From assembly GCF_051912485.1 (NCBI RefSeq), contig NZ_CP196822.1, forward strand, positions 744,001 through 808,000: 64,000 nucleotides of DNA. Reading direction: 5' to 3'. The notes under the pieces were generated by a model. It was not told the origin of the DNA and did not search any database. It saw only the letters and a list, made by a program, of their open reading frames with translations. A program made the position numbers and the translations under genes. Source of the stretch: Nitrobacter sp051912485 (GTDB taxonomy: Bacteria > Pseudomonadota > Alphaproteobacteria > Rhizobiales > Xanthobacteraceae). Shown piece after piece: positions 1 to 7,150 of this stretch. Position 1 is the first letter of the stretch. Every line of letters begins with the position of its first letter.

Positions 1-576
1 TCCTATCGAGGTCTCGGCGCGGCCGTCGCGCAACGCGTCGTTGCGTAAACCATCCAGCTCTGCCTCGGCCAGACTGCCAAAGCCGAGCAGCGGCTGCGCG
101 GCCTCGCTGGCGCCGACCAATCGGCCGTCCTGCGCGAACACGGCGATCGGCGTCTCGACGCCGTCCACCAGTCGTTGCAAGCGTTCGATCAGCGGCATGC
201 CGCCGCCCGCCGGCTCCACACAGGTGATGAGGATGCCGCTGCCGCCGTCGGAGAAATCCAGCCGCGCGCAAGCGCAAGTGACGAGGCCGCCGAGCGCGGC
301 GCCAAAGCCGCGCAGGCGTTCAAGTCGCACCGCGCCCGTTGGCGGCAGCCGATCCGCCAGTCGCGACACCTGACGCCGGTGCGGATCCGCGGGACCGAAG
401 TCTCGCGATGCGAGCGCGGAGGCGTTGGCGGCACCGAATACGGAGCCGCCGACCGGATTGACCCATAAAATGCGGGCGCCGTCGAGCGACCACAGCCACG
501 CAGGCAGCGCGCCTGCCGCGTGAACGGCCAGCCGCGGATCGGCTACGCCCTGCAACTGGAAATCGGCGCTGTTCAT
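1..576 (-). CDS. PAS-domain sensor histidine kinase, N-terminal part (cut by window edge)
   Basis: An open frame of 192 codons runs without a stop from ATG 576 to the left edge on the minus strand. The opening residues read like the start of a PAS sensor: a WLWSLDGARILWVNP stretch (about residues 30-44), then FGAANA, and a second PAS-like start near residue 148 (VETPIAVFAQDGRLVGASEAA). The pattern of a question-like sensor box repeated in tandem is usual for large bradyrhizobial PAS histidine kinases. The kinase core would lie outside the window, so the class is inferred from the PAS-like segments only. It is divergent from the phasin gene, with 286 bp between the two start codons. Confidence 0.6.
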   Translation of the reverse strand, partial: MNSADFQLQGVADPRLAVHAAGALPAWLWSLDGARILWVNPVGGSVFGAANASALASRDFGPADPHRRQVSRLADRLPPTGAVRLERLRGFGAALGGLVTCACARLDFSDGGSGILITCVEPAGGGMPLIERLQRLVDGVETPIAVFAQDGRLVGASEAAQPLLGFGSLAEAELDGLRNDALRDGRAETSIG

Positions 577-862
577 TGACAACGTGCGTTCGACATCTCT
601 GGTTGTTGCCTGCCGCCGCTGCGGATGCCGGCCTTCAGGTACGATATTCCTAACAGTTCGTTAGTATCGCGTCCGGCCCGGCTGAGGTCCACGGCTCGTA
701 CTCCGTAATCCCCGCTAAAGCCCGGATAACCTTAATTTGGTGGGCGGTCGTGGACCTCCGCGGCCTGTGGCACGTTGAGGTGTTGCAAAAGGAAACCACA
801 GGTCCACGATAGGAAGCCGTGAAAGGAACCAGCGCGAGGGCATGCAACAGGGAGTGGCAACC
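577..862. other. Divergent intergenic region, sensor kinase / phasin
   Basis: No gene seen. It must hold both promoters. A 10-bp inverted pair GAGGTCCACG (684-693) and CGTGGACCTC (749-758), with a third partial copy GGTCCACG at 801-808, is the only clear structure. The phasin ribosome site GGAG lies at 851-854. Confidence 0.4.
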
Positions 863-1246
863 ATGAGCGATGAATGGCGTGAGCGTTTCGAGATTCCGAA
901 TGACATGCGGTCGATGGCCGAAGCCGGTTTCGAGCAGGCGCGCAAGGCTTTCGAGAGTTTTCTCAGTGGAGCCCAGCAGACCGTCAGTTCGATCGAGGGG
1001 CGCAACGAGGCGGTTCGCAGCAGCGTTCGGGACATCAGCAGCAAGGCGATTTCCTTCGCCCAGCAGAACATGATCGCATCGCTGGACTACGCCGAGAAGC
1101 TCCTCCGCGCCACGGATCTCCCCGAGGTAATGCGGCTGCACACCGAATATGTGCAGAGTCAGATGAAGGCGCTGACCGAGCAGGCCAGCGAAATAGGGCA
1201 AAGCATGGGCCAGGCCGCCATGGAAGCAGCAAAGCCCAAAAGCTGA
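863..1246 (+). CDS. Phasin family protein (first copy)
   Basis: A 127-residue protein. Phasins coat polyhydroxyalkanoate granules and control their size and number. The sequence is short, almost wholly helical and without cysteine, with the family pattern of an amphipathic N-terminal segment (MRSMAEAGFEQARKAFESF), a central variable part and a C-terminal run of the type LHTEYVQSQMKALTEQASEIG. ATG 863 is chosen because GGAG at 851-854 sits at good spacing; an upstream in-frame ATG at 842 has no such site. The neighbouring gene at 1509 encodes a second phasin, so this is a tandem pair, as is common in bradyrhizobia. Granule binding is inferred from the family; no enzyme motif is present. Confidence 0.85.
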   Translation: MSDEWRERFEIPNDMRSMAEAGFEQARKAFESFLSGAQQTVSSIEGRNEAVRSSVRDISSKAISFAQQNMIASLDYAEKLLRATDLPEVMRLHTEYVQSQMKALTEQASEIGQSMGQAAMEAAKPKS

Positions 1247-1320
1247 AGCCGCGCCACGGACGAAACCGAGCGTTTCGAGATTCCCTTCGAGCCGCCCTTT
1301 CGAATCTCAAGAAAGACGTT

Positions 1321-1347
1321 TGCAACGCAATAATATATTGCATTGCA
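1321..1347. promoter_or_regulatory. Palindromic TTGC/GCAA operator, probable PhaR-type site
   Basis: TGCAACGCAATA (1321-1332) and TATTGCATTGCA (1336-1347) form an inverted repeat with one mismatch around a 3-base spacer, in an otherwise AT-rich spot about 160 bp before the second phasin gene. PhaR, the repressor of phasin genes in several alphaproteobacteria, is known to bind TTGC/GCAA-type repeats. The link to PhaR is an inference from motif and position. Confidence 0.5.
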
Positions 1348-1508
1348 CAAAATTGTCATGATATACGTATAGGAGATGCCTGCCGGAGACTTGGGTCGAA
1401 GATCCCAGGATTCGGACATCCGTGATCCGCTCCGACGATCCAGCCGTATTCCAGGCGAATGGCCGTGCGGGGTCACACCGGTTTCACCCGTTGCAAAGGA
1501 CATATGCC

Positions 1509-1922
1509 ATGGCCAACACGACCGATCCGTTCGAATTCCCTGAGCAGGTGCGTGCATTCGCCGAAAAAGGCGTCTCGCAGGCCCGCGACAACTACGCGAA
1601 ATTCAAGGAAGCCGCGCAGAGCGGCAACGGCACCATTGAGGCCGTGTTCAACGCTGCCAGCAAGGGCGCGCACGCCTATTCCGCCAAGGTGCTCGACTTC
1701 GGTCAGGCCAACACCAACGCCGGATTCGATTTTCTGCAGGAGTTGGTCGGTGTGAAGTCGCTGTCCGATGCGACTGAAGTATGGAGCACCCATACCCGCA
1801 AACAGGTCGAGATATTTGCAACTCAGGCTAGGGAGCTGGCCGAACTGACCCAGAAGATCGCGACTGACACCGCCGCGCCGATCAGGACCGGCGCGTCGAA
1901 GCTGTTCCGGCCGGCAGCCTGA
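1509..1922 (+). CDS. Phasin family protein (second copy)
   Basis: A 137-residue helical protein of the phasin family, expected to associate with polyhydroxyalkanoate granules. The order of segments is typical: a short N-terminus (MANTTDPFEFPEQVRAF), an Ala/Gln-rich helix (QARDNYAKFKEAAQSGNG), a central helix ending NAGFDFLQELVGVKSL and a final amphipathic helix with EIFATQARELAELTQKI. The start at 1509 follows AAAGGA (1495-1500) at good spacing; the frame is open further upstream to 1422 but without a ribosome site. A TTGC/GCAA palindrome lies upstream and a strong terminator directly downstream, so the gene is probably its own transcription unit. Confidence 0.88.
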   Translation: MANTTDPFEFPEQVRAFAEKGVSQARDNYAKFKEAAQSGNGTIEAVFNAASKGAHAYSAKVLDFGQANTNAGFDFLQELVGVKSLSDATEVWSTHTRKQVEIFATQARELAELTQKIATDTAAPIRTGASKLFRPAA

Positions 1923-1950
1923 TCGAACGGATCGTTCGCGACCCGCGACA

Positions 1951-1976
1951 AACCCGGACCGGTCGGTCCGGGTTTT
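1951..1976 (+). terminator. Rho-independent terminator after phasin gene
   Basis: AACCCGGACC (1951-1960) pairs perfectly with GGTCCGGGTT (1965-1974) over a 4-base loop, followed by T residues. It begins 28 bases after the phasin stop codon. Confidence 0.85.
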
Positions 1977-2182
1977 GCTGTTTCGGCGTCGTCTGTGCTG
2001 GATCCGGTGCGCCGAACGCCCTCGATTCTGTGCAGGAGCCGAGCCGAGGGTCACGGGTTTTGGCGGGGATGACTTGAGCGGCCGGCTTCGCGATAACGGG
2101 TCGCTGCGGCCTTGCCAAAGCAGGGCGTTGCACCTAGTTTCCGCCCCGTTCGTAGCCCCGTTTTTCCGGGTGCGAGCAGGAT

Positions 2183-2259
2183 GCAGTTGTAGCTCAGTTG
2201 GTTAGAGCGCCTGTCTGTGGAACAGGAGGTCGGTGGTTCGAGCCCACCCAACTGTACCA
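2183..2259 (+). tRNA. tRNA-His (anticodon GTG)
   Basis: A 77-base cloverleaf: acceptor GCAGTTG with CAACTGT, D arm GCTC/GAGC, anticodon stem CCTGT/ACAGG with loop CTGTGGA giving anticodon GTG, T arm GGTGG-TTCGAGC-CCACC, and an encoded CCA. The base before position 1 is T, so G-1 is not encoded, and the discriminator is A73. Loss of G-1 with A73 is an established trait of alphaproteobacterial tRNA-His. Position 1-72 is a G-U pair. The 3' part of the gene is the attachment site of the island that follows. Confidence 0.96.
2215..2259 (+). repeat. attL: 3' end of tRNA-His
   Basis: 45 bases starting in the anticodon loop and ending in the CCA. Identical to 13029-13073 except G2229 against A13043. 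It keeps the tRNA gene complete. Confidence 0.9.
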
Positions 2260-2305
2260 CCTAGAAACCCCTTAAAAATCGGCATAACTTGCATTTTGTG
2301 GTTTG

Positions 2306-2321
2306 CGGACAAAACTGTCCG
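2306..2321. promoter_or_regulatory. Palindromic operator candidate CGGACA-N4-TGTCCG
   Basis: A perfect 6-bp inverted repeat with a 4-base spacer. The half-site AACTGTCCG recurs at 2386-2394 and at 4257-4265 beside the iterons, so one binding protein could connect the two places. Function not known. Confidence 0.35.
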
Positions 2322-2328
2322 TGCCGAC

Positions 2329-2350
2329 TTATGTAAAGTTTATGGAAGGA
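2329..2350 (+). promoter_or_regulatory. Putative integrase arm sites, left end
   Basis: TTATGTAAAGT (2329-2339) is followed without gap by TTATGGAAGGA (2340-2350). The same two 11-mers stand side by side at 12889-12910 in reverse order. Direct repeats at both ends, 70-120 bp inside the cores, fit arm-type binding sites of a tyrosine integrase. Confidence 0.55.
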
Positions 2351-2570
2351 CAGGGTGGCAGGGGTTAGGACCTGTTGCCCAGCGTAACTGTCCGCATTGG
2401 GCCGGTTGCAAGTGCTGGCAGATCGACTAAATTTAGGGCGCTCGGCCGCTCTGGGCTTTGGACAAGCCGCCACGGTTAGACGAGCACTCAGGTCGCGGCG
2501 GCGACGGCAAACGCACCAACAAGGCTGATCTCTCCCATCAGCCGCAGTCCTGTAAAAGGACGGTGTGCGC

Positions 2571-2891
2571 ATGCCTAAAATTAAGCCTCAATCTAAATCG
2601 GTTTCGCGTGGGCCTGATCGTGCTTCACGCGCCCCTCCAAACGAGAACAACGCGGACCGCGCTACGCGACAAACGGCGGCCGGTTGGCACGATCCCAATC
2701 CGTTTAAATTTTATCGTGTAAATCGGCTCGCCGAACTCTTCGGCGTCCGTCGCGAAACCATTTGGCGTTGGGAAAAAAACGGTCTGCTGCCGAGGTTCAA
2801 GCAAATCGGCAGCCTTCGCGGGCTGACCGAGGAGCAGGTCGCACAGGTTTTTGAGCAGCGGCACGTCGCCTCACCCGGAGGTGACGCATGA
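2571..2891 (+). CDS. AlpA-like small helix-turn-helix DNA-binding protein
   Basis: A 106-residue protein. The N-terminal 40 residues are polar and probably unstructured; the middle carries a MerR/AlpA-type winged HTH: FYRVNRLAELFGVRRETIWRW (about 46-66) followed by the wing segment KNGLLPRFKQIG. Proteins of this type in integrative elements act as excisionases or as activators of the integrase gene. ATG 2571 is preferred over GTG 2565 because AAAGGA (2555-2560) is then 10 bases away. The stop overlaps the next start as ATGA, so it is translationally coupled to the Rep-like gene. The HTH is seen; the role is inferred. Confidence 0.65.
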   Translation: MPKIKPQSKSVSRGPDRASRAPPNENNADRATRQTAAGWHDPNPFKFYRVNRLAELFGVRRETIWRWEKNGLLPRFKQIGSLRGLTEEQVAQVFEQRHVASPGGDA

Positions 2892-4228
2892 CCGCAAGCT
2901 CTGGAAAGCCCCTCTTTTTTGCCCTGCCTCGCGACGTGCTGCGTCGACCCCCAATTTGTTCGGCGCAGCGACCGCTCAAAGGCCGATGGACGCCATTCGA
3001 TATGGCGATTGCGGGCGGAATCTTGGCCGAAGCGCGCCTTCAAGTCGATCAAGAGAACAGACGACGAGCGCTCGAAGCCGGAGCCGATGCGATGAAGCGT
3101 GAACGCGAATTACACGACAAGTTTCTCGCGGGCTGGCGCGAAGTGAATCGCAATCGCCGTCGCAAGAAACGGCTCGAAGGTGCCAATAATCTCCTTTCGG
3201 AGAACGAAGACGACGAGCTACTCGAGCTTCTTTCCGACGAGCAAAAGACGAGAGCGCCAACACGACAGCACGTTTTTCCGAAGGCAATAAAAAGCCTCTA
3301 CGAGTTGGAGGGCAGTAAGCACAACGACCCTCGCACACCGTTGCCGCTCGCGAAGGTCGTGAAATGGACGGGCGAGCACGGCTACAAGAAAGCGTTGCGC
3401 GATCTCAGGCGCGCGGCTCCGCCCGACGAGATCATTCTAATCTTGAGCATAACTGGTTTGTTGGCCAGCGCCAGCGTATCGCGCAATTCGTCGAATCGCG
3501 AAGCCTTGCCAGACGCCTTGCGCGCGCTCGCGAAGGCCGTTCTGGTAGGCGATCAAAAAAAGTCTGCACTGTTGGCTGGCTGGGAAGAATTGTCCTCTGG
3601 CGAGCTTCAACTGCGGGTTTGCGGAGAGTGGCTTGCGCCGCCGTTTGCGCTTGTGCCGAGCGTTCTGCCGCTAAAATCAGCGCCTGCGCTCGCGCTGTTC
3701 ATGTTTTGCAGGGGCGTTGTCTCCGCCGGTCGGAATCGCAGAGCGATAAACGTGAGGTTCTTGACGAAATTGATCGGGCTTGATCCCGAGAAGCCGCATT
3801 GGAAACGCGGCCTCTCTCGCGCTATCAACGGAGTAAATGACTTTCTTGCCTCGCTTGCCGTCTCTCGCGAAATGGATCGGCGTCTAGGCAGGTCGGCAGC
3901 ATCGCTGCCAATGCGGTACGCTGTCGAAGAAATCGACGGCATGCAAATTCGATTCCAAGCAGTGCCGAGAACGTATGATGATAATCCGGCAGAGAGCAAG
4001 CCTTCGATCACAAGGCGGAAGAAGCGCATAGCGCGCCCACGCCCGATCACAGCACGAAGAAGCGTTGAGGCAATCGAGGATCAGAATCACGAGACTACTC
4101 GCGACAAGCTAAAACGCGCGCTCGCAGAGCAAGACATGCGTGAACAAGAAATGCGTGAAAGCAAGCGGCGCGACTTGCCAGCTCCTCTCAGCGATTTGAA
4201 ACGCGCCTTTGCCCGCCTACGAGAGTAA
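2888..4228 (+). CDS. Putative replication initiator (Rep-like) protein
   Basis: A 446-residue basic protein with no family I can name with certainty. Residues about 60-125 are charged and helical (KRERELHDKFLAGWREVNRNRRRKK split over the region). A segment near 270-330 has the look of the winged-helix module of plasmid initiators: SAPALALFMFCRGVVSAG, then INVRFLTKLIGL, then KRGLSRAINGVNDFLASL. The C-terminus is a long basic, charged tail. The strongest argument is context: four phased direct repeats begin 9 bases after its stop codon, followed by an AT-rich stretch, the usual layout of an iteron origin. It starts by ATGA overlap with the HTH gene. An alternative is a DNA-binding regulator acting on those repeats. 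Confidence 0.45.
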   Translation: MTASSGKPLFFALPRDVLRRPPICSAQRPLKGRWTPFDMAIAGGILAEARLQVDQENRRRALEAGADAMKRERELHDKFLAGWREVNRNRRRKKRLEGANNLLSENEDDELLELLSDEQKTRAPTRQHVFPKAIKSLYELEGSKHNDPRTPLPLAKVVKWTGEHGYKKALRDLRRAAPPDEIILILSITGLLASASVSRNSSNREALPDALRALAKAVLVGDQKKSALLAGWEELSSGELQLRVCGEWLAPPFALVPSVLPLKSAPALALFMFCRGVVSAGRNRRAINVRFLTKLIGLDPEKPHWKRGLSRAINGVNDFLASLAVSREMDRRLGRSAASLPMRYAVEEIDGMQIRFQAVPRTYDDNPAESKPSITRRKKRIARPRPITARRSVEAIEDQNHETTRDKLKRALAEQDMREQEMRESKRRDLPAPLSDLKRAFARLRE

Positions 4229-4236
4229 ATCGAAAT

Positions 4237-4327
4237 GTGCGCTCTGCTGGCCAGAAAACTGTCCGAGTGTGCGCTCTGCTGGATTCCACGTGCGCTCTGC
4301 TGGCCAACGAGTGCGCTCTGCTGGCCA
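4237..4327 (+). repeat. Iteron-like direct repeats, four copies
   Basis: GTGCGCTCTGCTGGCCA occurs at 4237-4253, 4290-4306 and 4311-4327; a fourth copy at 4269-4282 keeps the first 14 bases. Start-to-start distances are 32, 21 and 21, that is three and two turns of B-DNA, so all copies face the same side of the helix. This phasing is typical for initiator-binding iterons. They follow the Rep-like gene directly. Confidence 0.75.
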
Positions 4328-4382
4328 CAAAATCAACGCAAGTTATTGATCTAACGAGAGTAATTGGCCTCTATATGAAATA

Positions 4383-4428
4383 GATTATAAGAAACAGATT
4401 CATAGCGAAACAAATTCATAGAGAAAAA
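4383..4428 (+). repeat. AT-rich tandem repeats next to the iterons
   Basis: GATTCATAGCGAAACA (4397-4412) and AATTCATAGAGAAAAA (4413-4428) are adjacent similar 16-mers, preceded by a shorter relative GATTATAAGAAACA (4383-4396). Such AT-rich repeats beside iterons are where origins usually unwind; this role is inferred. Confidence 0.45.
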
Positions 4429-4563
4429 GAAAAAATCAGAAGAGTACGCGAGGCGGACTTCTTTGTTTTTTTCTTCTTTGTTTGGCTTGGGACAACTTCG
4501 ATTCGGATTCGGTTGAGAAACATTCAACCTCGACTCGACGGAAAAAATAAAACGGAGGGAAGC

Positions 4564-4878
4564 ATGAAAACCAAAAACCGGGATCGTGATCGTTTCACCT
4601 ACAAACCTCGCACTCCGGAATCGCGTGAGCCTCGCAAGGCTAACACAACGCAGTCTCGTGAATCTCATACACCTCGCACAGCAACGCAGTCTCGCGATAC
4701 ACAAAAACGAGCGTTGCTGCTTGACGGGCTCGTCGAACAGATCAAAACCGGCTCAAGCCTCGCACGCCTTTATGCCGGATTGCTCGCGACCACTTTGCTC
4801 GACGAGGAGGAGCAAAGTTCACAACGCCGCAAATCCAAAACCCGCTCGCGGGGAAACGTCCGCGCAGAGGACTCGTGA
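4564..4878 (+). CDS. Small basic protein of unknown function
   Basis: A 104-residue protein with a strong ribosome site (GGAGG at 4554-4558). The first 55 residues are Arg/Thr/Ser-rich and probably disordered, with repeated TxSRExxTPRTA-like units. Residues about 60-85 form a likely helix (LLLDGLVEQIKTGSSLARLYAGLLATTLL), followed by an acidic then basic tail. No family is recognised. It lies downstream of the putative origin and overlaps the following small frame, suggesting a plasmid-type accessory protein, but nothing in the sequence fixes the function. Confidence 0.5.
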   Translation: MKTKNRDRDRFTYKPRTPESREPRKANTTQSRESHTPRTATQSRDTQKRALLLDGLVEQIKTGSSLARLYAGLLATTLLDEEEQSSQRRKSKTRSRGNVRAEDS

Positions 4879-5000
4879 CAACCAAACTCGACGAGCTTGT
4901 TGATATTTGCGTTGGCTTCCACGACCAAAGCGGCGGTCATGGAAGCGGCTGCAAAATCCGCCTCATCAGGATTCCGATGTTGTCGCCGCGCTCTGTTTGA
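4875..5000 (+). CDS. Possible 41-residue protein coupled to the preceding gene
   Basis: A GTG start overlaps the stop of the preceding gene (GTGA), and the frame ends just before a terminator. The peptide starts VTTKLDELVDICVGFHDQSGG and has no known relatives that I recognise. It could be a truncated gene. Coupling and terminator position are the only support. Confidence 0.3.
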   Translation: MTTKLDELVDICVGFHDQSGGHGSGCKIRLIRIPMLSPRSV

Positions 5001-5013
5001 ACGGCTGAAACGT

Positions 5014-5043
5014 AAAACCCCGGCCGCGAGGAGCCGGGGTTTT
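5014..5043. terminator. Bidirectional rho-independent terminator
   Basis: AAAACCCCGGC (5014-5024) pairs with GCCGGGGTTTT (5033-5043) over an 8-base loop. The A and T tracts on both sides let it serve the genes to the left (plus strand) and the Flp pilin gene to the right (minus strand). Confidence 0.85.
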
Positions 5044-5069
5044 AACACTTCAAACTCGTTTTGAGCTTA

Positions 5070-5237
5070 TTATTGAGGAAGGGCGTCTGAAACCTTTTTG
5101 AAGGTTCCAGCGACATTGGTTCCGACCAGCTGAACAGCTGTGATGATCGCAACGGCGATACCAGCCGCGATGAGTCCGTACTCGATCGCAGTGGCACCCG
5201 ACTCATCCTTCACAAAACGTGCAACAAGATTCTTCAT
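5070..5237 (-). CDS. flp: Flp/Fap-type pilin subunit
   Basis: A 55-residue type IVb pilin. It begins MKNLVARFVKDESGATAIEYGL: a short positive leader ending in G, then the A-T-A-I-E-Y block with the Glu at position +5 after cleavage by the TadV/CpaA peptidase, and one hydrophobic helix (LIAAGIAVAIITAVQLVG). The C-terminus (FKKVSDALPQ) is typical. ATG 5237 has GGAG 9 bases upstream; a TTG at 5252 is less likely. Flp pilins build Tad adhesion pili, but no tad/cpa assembly gene is nearby, so this copy is an orphan inside the island and would rely on a system elsewhere. Confidence 0.92.
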   Translation of the reverse strand: MKNLVARFVKDESGATAIEYGLIAAGIAVAIITAVQLVGTNVAGTFKKVSDALPQ

Positions 5238-5627
5238 TGGGGTAGGCTCCAAGGTTGATAGTCTCGGGTCACCATAGCCGGGACCTCGCGGAGAACCCTA
5301 AAGCCAAGCAGTTGCGCCGTCGTTAATTCGATCAGTGAAAGTACAGGTGACCGTTGCGTTCGCGGGAAAACGGTAAATTTCGCCTAAACTCGTGCGGGGA
5401 AAAAAGCGACTCGGGTAGGCGCTGAGAACACCTAGCCCGAGTCTTGGCCTCGAGATCACACAGGGAAATTCAGCCACAACCCCGAGACCTGTCCCGATGT
5501 TATCGAGGCTTTCTTTAAGAGTCGGTTTCGAAACTCGCACTGTGGCGGCGAAATCGGTCCTACGATTGCGGACCATAAAACCGGATGGCAACGCCGGTCT
5601 GAACTTCGACGGCTCGAAGACGGGCCG
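5238..5627. other. Gene-free stretch before the truncated kinase-family gene
   Basis: No gene seen. Holds the Flp pilin promoter on the minus strand. The frame of the downstream gene is open back to a stop at 5433, but the 64 extra codons show no kinase motifs, as expected if the kinase domain was lost by deletion or decay. Confidence 0.4.
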
Positions 5628-7031
5628 GTGAACTGTCAATCGGCGCCGAAGTTTGACCCCGTATCGGCATGGGTCGGGGCTCTTGGTGAACTGGAATCCG
5701 CACTGCGGGTTTGCAGTCGCAATAAACTCCATCGTTATGCCCGGAACGCCAAGGAGTGCCCGTGGTGCCGGATGGAGAGCGAATATGGGCGTCCTCTGTT
5801 TCTGGATACGGACCTCTCCAACGTCCACGTGCCGAATGGTCGTTTAGACCCGGCCGCAGGGTTTATCCTGGATATTCCTGCGCTCCTATCTGCAATCAAC
5901 GGCGTCGCGATCCCACCTTACATATCCGTCCCAGTTCCGCAGGTTCCGGGCGCCACCACGCCAAGTCAGGCCGCGATTGAAGCTCTTTCCAAAAAGAGGT
6001 TTGCTCCGCTCACCAAAATTGCCGGGATCGGCATCATGTTGGGTGCGGCTTACGCGCTCGCTTCCGGCGTTCCGGGACTCGTCTCCTTGGGCATTGCAGG
6101 CTTTGGTGGCTGGCTTGTGTTCCGATCTCCATCCCTGGCGGACGGCTTCCACTCTGAACACAGGGAGTACGCAAGCGCGTTATCGTCGCATGTCGAGCAG
6201 CTTCAACGGTCCTCTCCGATTGAACGGGTACTCCGAAAGAAGGCGGAAGCGCTGGATGCTATTGATGAGTTCAAGCAACTCGCATCGGCCTTTGGGAATA
6301 TCCGCAACGACTATGAGAAACACAGGCGAGAGAAACAGCTAGACGATCACCTCTCACAATTCACGATCCGCGGCGCACGCATCCCCAAGGTCAATTCAAG
6401 CGACATTGCACAACTGGCGTCCTATGGATTCACCACCGCGTTCGATGCCAAGCGGCGCGATGTGCAACAGGTTCACGGCATCGGACCGGTCAAAGCTCCC
6501 ACCATCGCTGCATGGATTCGGCGGGTAGAAGCAAAATTCCAATTCCATAGCGCCCATACGCCGGAAGATAAGCGCAACATTCAGAAGGCGCAGAACGAGA
6601 TCATCACGAAGCAGCAGGGTCTCGAGGAGCGTCTCAAGAAACTGGTCGGGGAGTTTCGTCAGGAAGCTCAGGGATTTGAACGGTGGAAGACAAGCAACGA
6701 TCCTGAACTGGCCAGGCTGACCCGGCAATTGGCTCAGGCAGAGGCAGACCTGTCGCATGTCGGATGTCCGGTACCATCGCGCCCTAACGTCGTCCCTCTG
6801 ACTGTGCCACCTGTTTCAACCTTCCAGCGTGGCGGACGGCCATCGAACTTTGGAACAACATTTACTTCCGGGACACAGGCGCCGCCCGCGCCAGCACAGC
6901 CGCATGCAGTCTCTTGTCCGCGCTGTGGCAATCCGATGGTACGGCGGACCGCGCGTCGAGGCTCCAACGCAGGTAGGCCATTTTGGGGATGTTCACGCTA
7001 TCCAAGATGCACCGGGACCCGGCCAATCTAG
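5628..7031 (+). pseudogene. Truncated HhH/zinc-ribbon part of a TerY-P-type protein kinase
   Basis: The 467 residues match the tail that follows the kinase domain in the family of kinases with helix-hairpin-helix domains (COG4248 type, third member of the TerY-P triad with a vWA protein and a PP2C phosphatase). Seen in order: WVGALGELESALRVCSRN and CPWC (C44, C47), the region that normally closes the kinase; two hydrophobic segments at about 128-165; a charged helical part; an HhH segment with VHGIGPVKAPTIAAW near 290; a coiled coil; and a C-terminal topoisomerase-type zinc ribbon (CPRCGNP ... WGCSRYPRC). The kinase domain (no glycine loop, no HRD or DFG) is absent, and no vWA or phosphatase gene is nearby. 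The GTG 5628 start is arbitrary. Probably a remnant, though the remaining frame is fully open. Confidence 0.65.
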
Positions 7032-7150
7032 GGGCATTTCATCGTGGGTATGTCCCGCTAGAGCGGAAGGTGTGTGTGCGATAGCATAAGGGAATCCGGG
7101 CATTCGAGACGCAAAAGAGGTCCTTCATAGCCGCTTCAATGAACCAACTC

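Larger units (their letters stand above)
2260..2570. other. Left island end without gene
   Basis: No gene seen. The stretch holds a perfect palindrome CGGACA-N4-TGTCCG (2306-2321), a second AACTGTCCG at 2386-2394, and two tandem 11-bp sites at 2329-2350, followed by the leader of the HTH gene. It probably combines the integrase arm region with a regulated promoter. Confidence 0.5.
4229..4563. other. Gene-free stretch: iterons and AT-rich region (putative origin)
   Basis: Contains four GTGCGCTCTGCTGG repeats (4237-4327), then about 230 bases markedly richer in A/T than the surroundings, including tandem AT-rich near-16-mers at 4383-4428 and several A/T runs, ending at the ribosome site of the next gene. 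No classical DnaA box was found by eye. Confidence 0.5.

Noticed and set aside
4237..4327. CRISPR array
   Set aside because: Repeats are 14-17 bases with gaps of only 4-18 bases and there is no cas gene; the helical phasing fits iterons.
4351..4704. 117-residue minus-strand frame over the AT-rich region
   Set aside because: Made of Phe/Arg/Cys-rich text from reading A/T runs backward; overlaps the putative origin and the better supported gene at 4564.
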